This document shows positions 11,421-23,970 of a stretch of 64,000 nt of DNA, piece by piece (position 1 is the first letter of the stretch; each line of letters starts with the position of its first letter). The DNA is from Chrysomallon squamiferum. Taxonomy: Eukaryota > Mollusca > Gastropoda > Neomphalida > Peltospiridae. Both the position numbers and the translations under genes were made by a program. Location: assembly GCA_012295275.1 (NCBI GenBank), contig CM022677.1, forward strand, positions 11,241,941-11,305,940, in the 5' to 3' direction. The notes below the pieces were generated by a model. It was given only the letters and a program-made list of their open reading frames with translations. It had not been told where the DNA came from and ran no database searches.

Positions 11421-12215
11421 ATGTTAAAGGGAGATAAATCTATAGAGGAATATGTTCGTTTTAACCTGAATAATCAAGGAGAAAAATGTAACAAAGGGGA
11501 CATAACTCTATATAGGAATATGTTCGTTTTAACCTGAATAATCAAGAAGAAAAATGTACCAAAGGGGACATAACTCTATCCCAGAGGATATTCGTTTTAA
11601 TGTTAAAGGGAGATAACTCTATATAGGAATATGTTCGTTTTAACCTGAATAATCAAGGAGAAAATGTAACAAAGGGGACATAACTCTATATAGGAATATG
11701 TTCGTTTTAACCTGAATAATCACGAAGAAAAATGTACCAAAGGGTACATAACTCTATCCGAGGTTATTCGTTTTCATGTTAAAGGGAGATAACTCTATAT
11801 AGGAATATGTTCGGTTTAACCTGAATAATCAAGGAGAAAAATGTAACAAAGGGGACATAACTCTATATAGGAATATGTTCATTTTAACCTGAATAAACAC
11901 GAAGGAAAATGTACCAAAGGGGACATAACTCTATCCGAGGTTATTCGTTTTCATGTTAAAGGGAGATAAATCTATATAGGAATATGTTCGTTTTAACCTG
12001 AATAATCACGAAGGAAAATGTACCAAAGGGGACATAACTCTATCCGAGGTTATTCGTTTTCATGTTAAAGGGAGATAAATCTATATAGGAATATGTTCGT
12101 TTTAACCTGAATAATCAAGGAGAAAAATGTAAAAAAGTGGACATAACTCTATCCGAGAGGTTATTCGTTTCCATGTGAAAGGGAGATAACTCTATATAGG
12201 AATATGCAAGAATTG
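11418..12215 (+). repeat. Tandem minisatellite with ~90-bp half units
   Basis: Alternating half units begin 'tgttaaagggagataa' and 'caaaggggacataactc', each followed by 'ggaatatgttcgttttaac' and 'ctgaataatca'. There are at least five 'gttaaagggagataa' starts (near 11420, 11600, 11776, 11955 and 12064) and a variant near 12173. The shared GGGAGATAACTC core links this array to the family at 10270-10720. Confidence 0.9.
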
Positions 12216-12826
12216 TGTTCTACAGTATAGTTTTGTCCGATGGTAAAAGGAGAAAGAAATGAATATTTGTTATATTGAATAAAATAGTTCTCAATAATAG
12301 TTACCAGCGAATATATTCAGAAATAGTTATTTCTCTTTAATATGAAAACGAATACTTTCTCGGATGGAGTTATCTCCCCTTTCTTACATTAAAAAAGGGT
12401 TTATCAGAATTACTTGATATGAAATCAATTTGTGGAAATATGTGAATAGAAGATTCATCAAAGTTTGTGAAAATATTTAATGTAATAAAAAATGTATTAT
12501 TAATTCATTATGCCACTATTTGTTATTTTTCGTTTAATATTATTATCAAAATTATCAAACAATTATTTAATAATTTAATATATATTCTTGAAATATAATT
12601 TCATATCATTTCTTTAGCACTTAACTAAATGAATTAAATGAAACAGAAATCTAAATTACAAAATACATCATAATTTGTTTTGTATTTACTTTTTCAAAAT
12701 TTGTCTTGTTGTTGTTAATGTTGTTATCCATTATCATCGTTATATTCATTCCTATTAATAATGGACAACAGTTATTTCCCTTAGACTACTTTGTCTATGA
12801 AATTGACTAATTATTATTATTATTAT

Positions 12827-12861
<35 letters not shown>

Positions 12862-13420
12862 TCTCTATTTGTGCATTCTTAGTTTATTTCATATATTTAA
12901 AATGTTTCTTTACTAAAAACTTAATATTTATTCATTCATAAGAATTTAAATTTATTACGACATTCCATTTTGATACGTGAAAATTTGTATATATTATTTA
13001 TTATGATTAGAGAAAGAGAGATTTGGGTTTCACTACGACTAAGATTGTACGTTTTCCTGAAAATTTCATTTCACTGTAAAAATGTAGCATAAATATTTCA
13101 ATTACATATAAATACTTTTTTTCTGCCATTTCATACTGACACATTCAAAATTTCAGATATAATGATTTCTAGAGCGCGGAATGTAACATCAATTCAGGTG
13201 TTTAAAAGTGTAATTAAGTGTGTTTGTGTGTGTGTCATCTTTCTTTCATTTTTGTTTGTTTTTATTTTTGTTTTTGATATTATTGCTAACACTGTTATTT
13301 TTTTTACTGTGGTACATAATTATTACTATTTTTATTATTGTTATTATTGCTAATATTGGTGTTATAGCTGTTGCTTTTGCTGTTGGTTAATTTTGCTTTA
13401 GGCAGAATTGATAAGTTTGT
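12216..13420. other. Intergenic with one inverted repeat fragment
   Basis: An inverted copy of the minisatellite core ('ggagttatctcccctttctt' at 12367) lies at about 12330-12400. There is a (TAG)n run at 12827-12860 and GT/TTA-rich sequence at 13210-13390. No gene is supported. Confidence 0.6.
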
Positions 13421-14415
13421 ATGGAGAGAAGAAAGCGAGTTACAGAGAGAGTAAGAGAGAAAAACACAGAGAAAAACACACGGAGAGAGATACAGACAGA
13501 CAGACAGATAGGCAGAGAAAGAGAGACAGAGACACAGAGAGAGTGTCAGAGAGACAGAAAATGTGAGTCAGAGAGACATAGAGTCAGAGAGACAGAGAGA
13601 AATACAGTGAGAGACACAGAGAGATAAAGAGAGAGAGAGAGGGAGAAAGAGACAGGGACATGGGGAGACAGAGGCATAGGGAGACAAAGAGAGATAGAGA
13701 GATAGAGACAGGGAGAGAGTCAGACAGAGAGAGATAGCAGAGAGAAAAAGAGAGATTCAGAGAGAGACATAGAGATATAGAGAGAGACCGAGTCAGAGAG
13801 TGGAACAGAGAGACAGAGATAGACAGAGAGAGAAAGAGAGATTCTGAGAGAGACAGAGACAGAGGGAGAAAGAGAGATTCAGAGAGAGACAGAGAGATAT
13901 AGAGAGAGACCGAGACAGAGAGAGAACAGAGAGACAGAGATAGACAGAGAGATATAGAGAGAGACCGAGTCAGAGAGAACAGGAGAGAGAGAGACAGAGA
14001 CAGAGAGAGAAAGAGAGATTCAGAGAGAGACAGAGACAGAGAGAGAAAGAGAGATTCAGAGAGAGACAGAGAGATATAGAGAGAGACCGAGAAAGAAAGA
14101 CTGAGAGAGACAGAGTCAGAGAGTGGAAGAGAGATTCTGAGAGACAGAGACAGAGGGAGAAAGAGAGATTCAGAGAGAGACAGAGAGATATAGAGAGAGA
14201 CCGAGTCAGAGAGTGGAACAGAGAGACAGAGATAGACAGAGAGAGAAAGAGAGAAAAGAGAGAGACAGTGATAGATGGAAAGAGAGACAGAGAGAGCAAG
14301 TCAGACAGAGAGAGATAGACACAGAGGCTGAGAGAGTCGCACAGACAGAGATAGACAGAGAAAGAGAGAAAAGAGACAGTGATAGAGAGAAAGAGAGAGA
14401 CAGAGAGAAAGAGAC
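13421..14415 (+). repeat. GA-rich satellite (AGAGACAG-type)
   Basis: About 1 kb of purine-rich sequence is built from AGAGAC/AGAGAT words. A higher-order unit containing 'gagagattcagagagagac' followed by 'agagatatagagagagacc' recurs several times (for example near 13870, 14020 and 14165). Long ORFs on both strands (R/E/D/Q-rich or S/L-rich) are artefacts of the repeat. Confidence 0.95.
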
Positions 14416-14559
14416 TAACCATTAAGAAAATACTAACCATTAACCAAATACTAACCATTACTAACATCCCCTACGTGTACTGAACCTCACCGTGGTGTAT
14501 GTGTGGCAACATTTCCAAAGGGAATGGCTAATTAGTACTTTAATATAATAACATTATTT

Positions 14560-15053
14560 TGGTTAGATAGATAGACAGATAGATAGATTATGATAGATAA
14601 ATAGAAATACCTACATACAGATATAGTTACTGAAGATAGATGAACAGATGGATACATAGGGTATTGCTACTTTTTCTGATTTTGAATACAGTGTCATTAC
14701 TTTGAAAGCTCTCTCTATATACGGATAGACAGACAGGCCAACAGAGCATAGACAGAAGTGTAAGTACTTAAGAATAAGTTATGACATATTAAATATCTCA
14801 CTCTGGCTTTCACTGTCCAAATTACTCATCTTTACTTACCTGCATGTTTCTATCTATCTACCTGTCTATCTATATATTTGTTTTTTTTCATCATCAATTT
14901 CTCTGGCTATTTGTCTATCTATGTACCTGTCTGTTTGTTGATCAACCTGTGGTGTAGCTTAATCTTATTACCTGTCTAGCTAACCATTCATTCATCACTA
15001 TATCCATTTACCTATCTATCCTCTATCTGTCTGTTTATAACTATATCTATCTA

Positions 15054-15093
<40 letters not shown>

Positions 15094-15118
15094 AATATAT
15101 ATATATATATATATATAT
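14560..15118 (+). repeat. GATA / CTAT microsatellites, left of inverted repeat
   Basis: GATA words at 14564-14650 give way to CTAT words from about 14850, ending in a pure CTAT run (about 15041-15092) and an AT run (15095-15118). No gene. Confidence 0.85.
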
Positions 15119-15119
15119 G

Positions 15120-15243
15120 GAAAAATAATTTTTATTTCTATTACATTTTATTATTGTATCTGCAGGAAAGACAAGATTCTGGAATCAGCTTCAGTTACAA
15201 GAATAGGGAAAAACATTTAAACAGATGAGGTGTCTACTGATAT
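15120..15243 (+). repeat. Left arm of long inverted repeat
   Basis: This ~120-bp block (centre 'ggaaagacaagattctgg', 'aatcagcttcagttacaag') is matched in reverse complement at 17412-17533 with only scattered differences. The arms enclose about 2.2 kb of CTAT-rich sequence. Confidence 0.9.
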
Positions 15244-15389
15244 GGAACAATTATTATTCACAAAAGATGGATTTTTCTTTCCAAAGCAGTTTCCTAACCT
15301 GTCAATCTATTTTTAAAGCGATCAATACGTCTAACTATCTCTACATCAAGCTATCTTACCCTCTCAGTTACAAATAGCACAGTCTATTT

Positions 15390-15420
<31 letters not shown>

Positions 15421-16641
15421 TTACGTATCCACTCTATTTATATCATATTTAATTATTTAAATACATTCTTTTTATCTATTTATCTGTCTATAAATATATT
15501 TATTTATCTATCTATTTATCCCATATACATAAGCAACAGATTTGGTCTTTCTTACAGCTGGGAGAGTATATACTGATGCCTCCTTGCATCTATCTAGCTT
15601 TCTTCTGTCTATCAATTTACCTCTCTATCCACCCTTTTTTACACATGCACACACACACACACACACATATATACTAATCATCTTTAAACACACAAATAAA
15701 TTATCATTACTATACACATTATGTATGTGTGTGTATACATCTATATATATATATACAGACATACCCATTTCTTAACACACGTCTATCTATATGTCTGTCT
15801 GTCTGTCTACAAATCAATCTACCAAACTAGTAACATACCTACATATCAGTTTATCTCTCTAGCTTATACGTCCATTTTTGAATAACCATTTATCAATAAT
15901 ATGTCCAGCTCCCTGAATATCTAACTATATACTACTTCAAACCTCACTATCTTGCTGAATGTCTGTCTATGTAATCTATCTGTATTTATTTCTGTGTGTG
16001 TATTTATACAAAGATAAATAGTTACATCTTTCTGTATTTATATATAATCTATATCTATTATCTATATAATCTATCTGTATTTATCTCTGTGTGTGTATTT
16101 ATATATATATATATATATATATAAATATATAGACAGAGATAAATAGTTACATCTTTCTGTATTTATCTCTTTTTATCTATCTATATAATCTATCTGTATT
16201 TATTTCTATAGATGTATCTATATATATATATAAAATCTATTTGTATTATTTCTATATATCTATATATAATCTATCTGTATTTAACACTGGATATCTAGCT
16301 CGATCCAAACACAGATCCAATCCTCTCTGTCTTCTGTCTGTCTCTGTGTGTATTTATCTATGTACATATATATGATCATATCCACTTTACCATCATACAT
16401 GCTTGCACCTATCTTTCTATCTATCTTTGTGTCTATCTGTATATCCATCCATCAAACTCTAAGGAAATGCCTCCCTATATATATATTTCTCTATCCATCA
16501 ATAACAATCCCTTGAATCACCTATTCATCTTCCTGACTATCTCCCTAAATTATTATAACTACTTTTTATATCTATCTTCCTGTTTTTCTGTCCATTAATA
16601 ACTCTAATTCACAATTCCCATATTTAGCTATCCTTAACAAT

Positions 16642-16672
<31 letters not shown>

Positions 16673-16941
16673 TCTGTGTCCACCTATCTATGTTTCTCTA
16701 TATGTATATCTATGTACACAATTTCTCATTCTATCTACATAATCAACCTACCTAACAGTTTATATATCAATAACATCTATCAGTCATTTAAACATCTTCT
16801 TGTCTACATACCTTCAAACCTCCCTATAGTTCTGTATGTTTGCACACATATTTACTCAATATATTCACTCTTCAAAAAAGACAAGCAACTTTTCCTTCTA
16901 TATACTATTCTCTCCTCCAGCTTACATACCTACACCTGTAG

Positions 16942-16973
<32 letters not shown>

Positions 16974-17411
16974 TCCACATTACCATCATACCTGCCTACA
17001 CCTATCTGTCTGTCTGCTACATAACTATCTACATATATCTACATATTAACCTACTGAACTACTGACCTACATACCTATTTGTTTATTATCCACATTACAT
17101 CAGATCAATAACCATCCATCAATCATATATCTAATTCCCTGTCAAACTACCTACATACATAACTAACTATGCCTAGATAGCTACATTACAACCTATGTAT
17201 TTTACTGTATGTCTACACTCTCAGCCTGGCACACAAACACACATGACAGAAAGAAGAGAACACAGAATAGATAGATAGACACTGACATGTTTAACTATCT
17301 GCCTAAATTCATCTACATCTACCAATTTACTTGTTAACTTCTACTGATCTAACTGTCTATCAGTCTATCAATAATATCTCCCTCTTTTCTTTTAATGTAT
17401 CTCTTTACCAG
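15244..17411 (+). repeat. CTAT-rich island between inverted repeats
   Basis: Degenerate CTAT, CTGT and CTAC words dominate, with CA runs (15393-15419, 15647-15667, 16643-16669) and AT runs (16101-16122, 16943-16971). Several internal stretches repeat, for example 'aatctatctgtatttat' near 15975, 16070, 16187 and 16265. I see no exon. Long ORFs here read as Y/I/L-rich microsatellite translations. Confidence 0.85.
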
Positions 17412-17533
17412 TTATCAGTAGATACCTCATCTGTTTAAAATCTTCTCCCTATTCTTGTAACTGAAGCTGATTCCAGAATCTTGTCTTTCCTGTAGATACA
17501 ATAATAAAATTTAATAGAATAATAAGTATTTTT
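17412..17533 (-). repeat. Right arm of long inverted repeat
   Basis: Reverse complement of 15120-15243. The outer edges of both arms read GAAAAATA/GGAAAAATA-type sequence. No short target-site duplication could be assigned with confidence. Confidence 0.9.
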
Positions 17534-17540
17534 CGATTGT

Positions 17541-18430
17541 GTTTAATTACATCTGCTTCTTCCTGATTAATGGCAGTTTACAACATAATTACCACCAACT
17601 TGATGGCTGTGCATTTGTAACATTTTTCAGGAATATCGAGGAATTTTTATAAAACAGAATCAAGAAATGAAGTACTGGTTTTGACAGGTTTTTGTTTTAT
17701 TTTATTTTATTATTATTGTTGTTGTTGTTGTGGTGATGGTTGTTGTTATTGCTATTATTACTGTTCATGTTGCTATTATATATTTTTAAATAATTTATTT
17801 AAAATGCTATTTGAGCTGATAAAGAAAAAAAAAAAGCAAACAAAAAAAAACATATTAATATCCCTTCCCTGCAAACCACATAAGTATAAAATCCACCGAT
17901 CTGTCTTGTATCTGATTACATGAAAGGTCTTCCAAGCTGGTCAAGAAAATCCTCTGAAATGCTGGATCCAAAGTTTGTGCTGGTGGTATGATAGCTATAT
18001 TTAAACAACTATCTTGTTTCATGTATGAGTCATTGTTTCCTACTATTTGTTCAAGATTGGGCAATTTTGTGGATTTTGTACATTCCCCTTTTTTTTAGCC
18101 AGATTTATCTAAATAAACAAATATAGAAAGAAAAATTAATAAAATAAAAATAAATTAACAATAAAAAAAAAATGAGCATCAAGTTTATCATTCTAAATCT
18201 TAACATAAATTATTTAAATGATTATTTTTTTTACCTATTTCAGGCTAGGAGTATTTGATTAATTTGCCGATAAAATCTTTGGGAAGAAAAATTTCAGTCA
18301 TGGAAAATTATTATAAATTATACTTTAACAATGTTTTAATACTGACTGGATATAATGGTAACATTCAAGAAGCAGCAAAAACATATAGAAGAAAAAAAAA
18401 AGTATTACTATAAAAGATATCAAGACCACT
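17541..18430. other. Intergenic, no gene seen
   Basis: AT-rich sequence with GTT-rich (17700-17780) and A-rich stretches. No reliable exon. Confidence 0.55.
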
Positions 18431-18433
18431 TAC

Positions 18434-18528
18434 TTCAGAACAGTTCTCTGTTTTATTGATTTCCTCTGTCCGGCTAGTAACTGTATCAGATGAATTTGTC
18501 AGCTTCAGGTTTTTTTTCTCAAAATCAC
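18434..18528 (-). CDS. Candidate exon, unidentified
   Basis: On the minus strand an open stretch including GDFEKKNLKLTNSSDT and ending NKTENCSE stops exactly at a consensus GTAAGT donor (GT at 18433-18432). A weak acceptor (GGTTTTGAAG) precedes it. The composition is polar and plausible for coding sequence, but no domain is recognised. The 3' exon of the copy B gene lies upstream at 20 kb on the same strand. Whether the two belong together is unknown. Confidence 0.3.
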
Positions 18529-19245
18529 CTTCAAAACCAGAAATATTTATTTTCAGCTTGCACACGATTACTTATTTAGCAATTTTGGAAGTAAAGCTGG
18601 ATTAGCCACAATTAACAAATTCAAAATGGTTTCCAGCTTACAGTTTGTTTTATCTGTATTCACTGAGTATATTTCTCTCTTTCATTTCCTCTTTCTTCTT
18701 GACCTTCTACAATGATCTAGCAGACTGTTCCGGCAGGCATCCCAGCTACTAATAATTATTTATGATGAGCCTAAAACTGTGTCAGGAATATATCTCATGG
18801 AGAAAAACAAAAAACAAATTCATAAATAAAAATTAAGAAAGACATTTAATCCCAAATCTAAACTAATTACTTCTGCTAGTTAGACTCTTTAAAGGAATGA
18901 AGGTCAGATCTATATCTGATGGATGCTATTAATTTAAATGTTTATGATCTACATGCAGAGAAGTTTTGAATGCCAGCATTTTCGAAAATACATATATAAA
19001 ATAAAGTAAATATTAAAAATAAAATATTAATTAAATCTAAATAGATTAGAGAGATAACAAATATGTCTAAAATAAAGATGAATTTGAATAACATAATTAA
19101 AGCTATAGAAGAATTTTTCATTCAGAAACACATTAAACAAAATTATGAACTGATTTCACACATAACTGAATATTACTCCTTTATACAAATACAATGAAAT
19201 GCAGTACTTCTTGGCTCAATTTTTGCTAATGGAACTTTACTAAGT
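18529..19245. other. Intergenic; short repeat shared with 51.06 kb
   Basis: AT-rich. Sequence at about 19045-19150 ('gataacaaatatgt', 'aaagatgaatttgaat', 'acataattaaagct', 'tttttcattcagaaa') matches 51050-51150, showing another dispersed or duplicated block. No gene is seen. Confidence 0.6.
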
Positions 19246-19440
19246 CACCTGCTGCTGAACTTCAAGCCTTTTGTCTTTGCCACGCACAGTGTTTTTCTTT
19301 CCCTGGTTTTAGCATGTTCAAGTTTTTCAAATTTTTTTTCTCCTGATATTTGACTGTTGAGATTGGTGACTGGTGTAAGACTCTCCAACTTAAGAATTGA
19401 CGTGGTCGGCTTCAATGTCCATGTCTGAATCAGAGTCATG
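19245..19440 (-). pseudogene. Fragment related to the copy A/B coding block
   Basis: The minus strand ends in GTGCGTGGCAAAGAC...GAAGTTCAGCAGCAGGTGA, which resembles the sequence at the start of the coiled-coil block in copy A (GTGCGTGACTGTGGCAAAG...GAAGTTGAGCAGCAGGTGA near 1290-1330). It is therefore likely a third, partial paralogue of that exon. The coding frame here is not convincing. Confidence 0.35.
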
Positions 19441-19952
19441 TCTGGTGGTGCACTGCCTAGTTTGAGTAAATAAATAAATAAATAAAATACTGTAAAAAAT
19501 ATAAAATAAATAAAACACTGCTACTACAACACTATATGCTACTGTTATTAACATCATTACTGTAACTACAAATTACTATTATTCCTTATTCAACTAGGGT
19601 AACTGTTATTAAAATAATACTCCTATTACTAAAATTACGATCCATTAATAATAAAAGTGATTTTTTTTACTCTCTTCACCATTACTCCTGTGCCTGTATT
19701 TCTTTACTCAAATATCAATTCTACAACGTTACTACAACAAGTAGTATTATTACTACAAGTACTAATGATGTAACAACTACATTACTACAACAATGGCAAT
19801 GACTAATACTACTACTGTAACAACAACCTCTATAGATCCTCCTGTTCTGCCATATTCTTTGATGATATTTCTACCCTGTGGTGACTCACTAAATTAGCTC
19901 TTCTTGTGTACAGAGCAGTTTCTGAAAAACAAGAGACCTACGAATATATCAT

Positions 19953-19956
<4 letters not shown>

Positions 19957-20041
<85 letters not shown>
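19957..20041 (+). repeat. (GA)n microsatellite at left edge of copy B
   Basis: A pure GA run of about 42 units sits directly at the left boundary of duplication copy B. Confidence 0.97.
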
Positions 20042-20045
<4 letters not shown>

Positions 20046-20070
20046 ATTGCAGTGGCAGCAAACTTTATCC

Positions 20071-20148
20071 TCAGTGCTGGACAGGATCTTCTACTGAAAC
20101 AACTTCACTAGCCAACATCAGCACATCAATTAGAGCTGTATGTGTATT
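20071..20148 (-). CDS. Terminal exon of minus-strand gene (copy B)
   Basis: Same acceptor, length (25 codons) and TGA as the copy A exon at 258-335, beginning NTHTALIDVLML. Differences from copy A include I/T, A/T, D/G and P/A replacements. Most visible changes alter the protein, which argues against strong constraint on at least one copy. The upstream ankyrin-like exon has been deleted here. Confidence 0.45.
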   Translation of the reverse strand, partial: NTHTALIDVLMLASEVVSVEDPVQH

Positions 20149-20479
20149 CTGAAAATAAAAATAATAAACTGTTAAAAATAAATAACTAATGTTTCTGTAT
20201 TATTTAAATTTTACTGTTATCAGTTACTGGATTATTAAGACACAAAGGGATGTGGGATATTTTTGATATACTTTGCATAATCATTATAATGATAATGATA
20301 ATAATGATAATAATTTAAATAATTAACAAAACAATAGCAAATAAATGATTATTATTATGTTAATTTACAATCAGTAAAGAGTTGTTACTATAAAACTTAT
20401 TTTAAAAATAAGATAAAAAACTTTCAACTTGGAATTGTGTTGTCTGAATAAGGTATAGGACTAGCTTGGTCCTTCGAAC

Positions 20480-20770
20480 TATCAATATGGCGAGACATCA
20501 CTCTCATGAATGCTGCCTTCCCGAGTCTCATCTTGTTCTGCTGCAGCTACAGCCTTTGTTTTCTTCTCTCTCTTTTCTTTATCTTCTCATGCAGCTTCAT
20601 TCTCAGAGCGGCAAGCTCAGATGTTACCTGCTCTTCAACTTTCTGGCTGTTATTTTTGCCATCACAGTCATCTGCCTAGTTTTTTGTTTCACAGCGTAGC
20701 AGATGAAGTGTTTTTACCAGCATCAGCTTGATTTCACAAAAAAGCAGACTTCAATGGTGCTCTGCCCTTT
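20480..20770 (-). pseudogene. Coiled-coil-like coding block (copy B)
   Basis: The minus-strand frame reads QKVEEQVTSELAALRMKL, HEKIKKREKKTKAVAAAEQ and on to HESD before stops. It is in better condition than the copy A version at 1130-1440, but a TAG lies just upstream and stops follow, and no clean splice borders are evident. The family is unknown. Confidence 0.35.
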
Positions 20771-22795
20771 TCTTCTTGTTCCTGTTGATACATGTAAACC
20801 ATCGATATATCATATTATAGTATTCCAGCAGCACTTGCACTCTACAGTATGCTACTGATCAATGGTTGTGTAGCTGGATGAGAAATTTATAAAATATTTC
20901 ACTCACACCTGATTTTTAACAGAACCATTCTTTAAATTAATTTGGAACATTTTCTCCACATGACCTAGAAAACATAAAAAATAAAAAATATTAGTAATGA
21001 AAAATAAAATGGATAATAATAATAAAGATCACAAAAATAATAATAATAAAAATAAAACATAATAATAATAATAAAAAGTAGTAATAATAATAAGAGAAGA
21101 AGAAGATGAAAAAGAAGGAATTACAACAAAAGAAAACAAAATGTAAATAAATAAATTAAAATTGACCATTAAGAAAAGAAGAGAAACAAAGAACAGGATA
21201 ACAAATTATTTGAGTGTTTATTTGTGTGTTAAATATTTTTTTTATAAATAATTTTATTAATATTTTATAGCATCATCTACATATAAAATAACCTGGTCAT
21301 GTATTTCTTAAATTTGTATTCATCTTTATTTGTTTTTAGTGTTAACATAGAGCGATACAGGTATTTAGCTTAAATAATATGAAAGCATTTAGGGACCCAC
21401 CCATTATAAAGTTTAATATGTTTAATAATTATAGAGCAAGTCAGCAATTTAACCTAAATCTTTAAAAATAATAAATCATAAATAAACTGACTGAAAACAA
21501 CCTGTCAAACAAAATTAGCATATTTTCTTTTAATAGTTTTATTAGTTTATTTCAACAACAACAACAAAAAAAAAATAATAATAAATAAAAAAAAAAAAAT
21601 TAGAAAAATAAATAATAACAATAACAATAACAATAATAATAATAATAATTTTAAATTCTCTGTGACTTGTTGTGTGGTGTTTCTTTGGTGCTACATAAGT
21701 CAATTTATTTTAAAACAAATTTAATTACTGGCCACTCAAAATTTGCTGATACATCATGACGTTGTTTATGTTGTTCACATTAGTACAACCACTGGTGAAT
21801 GTTATTATTAATCGAGTGTCGTTATTTGAAAAAATTATAAATAAATAAATAAATAAATATTGTTCTCAAATAATATGGCTGCCATCAGTTGTCTGTTACT
21901 TTTAAATTATAATTAAATAAAACGAAAAAAATCCAAACATATTAACATTTATAATAATAAATAGTAATACCTGTCTCCTTCACAAAATGAAATACTTTAA
22001 ACAACTGTTTTAATGCGATTACACCAATTCTGTAGAAAATTCTTCGAACATTAAATAAAAAAAGTAAATCCGTAAAGTCCGACAATCATCCCGCATTTTT
22101 CTGCATATACAATCCCGCACAAAAAAAAAAAAATAAATAAATAAAAAAAAAATTAAAATAATGTTCAAAACAAATAAATAAAATAAAGGAACATCACAAA
22201 CTTTATTAAAATATATTTATTTTATTTATTTATTTATATTTTTTTTATCTTATTATTAGCCAATCGTTGACCGTTAACTTCAAATAAACGGTGTTTTTAA
22301 AAAAAAATTTCCCCTACTTTTTCTTTCTTCTTCTTATTTATATTAATAAAATAAAATAAAATAAAATAAACCAAATAAAATCACAAAACTTACAACTCAC
22401 ACTACAAGTTGCTTATTATTGTGCAGGAATTTACCAATGTTTGATATCCTATTCTAAAATGTATTATACCATTTCTATCAATATCACCATCGTTCCCGTC
22501 GTAACGGCGTTGTTTCTAGCTTTCTAGAGTCCTTCTCATTATTCTTTAGCGGGCGAATCACCTCTTCAAATACATTATTGTGATTTCTAGTAATGTCGCC
22601 GTCGTTCCAGTATTAACGTCTTGGTTAATATCACACGTCACTGTATAAACAAGAATGTATATCGCCAAATATAACCATATCCTTATTAAATCTGCTTTTT
22701 TTTCTATCAAAAAGTTCGCATCATTGAATGATGTTGTATCGATCGAATGTTCTGTTACAGTTGCCCCCCTTCGCAAAAGTGCAGTTTTTTTTTTT

Positions 22796-22832
<37 letters not shown>

Positions 22833-22869
22833 CAATATAGATGAACATTATTTATCATCATCATCATCT

Positions 22870-22917
<48 letters not shown>

Positions 22918-23925
22918 TACTATTATTATTATATTACTTATTAAAATAAATCATGTAGACTGTCTAAAACATTTTTATGAGGATGTTAATGATCTACCTT
23001 TTAGTTTTTATTTTGTCTTGGAAGTGAACAACTTCCAATATTTCTTATATTTAATGTATTTATTTTTAATGCAGGAACATTTGTAATTCACATGCTATAA
23101 ATGTTTGACAACAAATGTAAAGTTTAAATGTTTGACAACAAATGTAAAGTTTAAATGTTTGACAACAAATGTAAAGAAAGCTATCAAAGGGTTGAGAAAT
23201 GGAAAAATGATGAGTTAATTTTACTTGAATTCTTTCAGTAGCTGTTTTCATTTGTCACCAGTAATCTATGTTTAATTACAACGGGAAGGTCTACGTTGTT
23301 CAAGGCCACCGAGAGACGTCCTGTCCGTCTCTTTACAATAATCTCTTACGTCTACAAATCGTGCTGGGGATGAGTATTGATCTGCTTACACTGTACAAAA
23401 GAAGGTGTTGAAAGTTAAGATTGATGTTCATCAAACACAGAGACACACATAGATACAGAGACCAGGATGAATTACATTTAGTTGTAAACTGACGGACATG
23501 CTGGATGCAGGGAAAGGAATCAGAGATGATTTGATGCATTTTTGTTCAACGGATAGATAGACCAAACAAGAGATTATAGATTAATAGAAAGATAGATATG
23601 TATGTGGATAGATAGATAGATTGATAGACACAGAATAAAAAATGTTGATATGACCGTGTCATATTTGTATTCAATTAATAAAACAATTTATCAGTCTAAC
23701 CTCGCGCCCACTCAACTTTTCCTTTACATCTCAAACAGTTTTAGACAACATTATTGATGTGTACCTTTCTCTATATTCTTACCTTCTACTAAAACGCGAG
23801 AAGTCGCAATATTAACGTCATAAGTTAAAATGATAATTTCAAGTAAGAACATAGATTATAGAGGATACCTGTATTTTGGGAAATATAGAGCGTACTTTCA
23901 GTTTATTTTAATTTTATTATTATTA

Positions 23926-23970
<45 letters not shown>

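Noticed and set aside
13421-14467. Long R/E/D/Q-rich and S/L-rich ORFs of up to 165 codons
   Set aside because: They are translations of the GA-rich satellite on either strand, with no splice sites or family resemblance.
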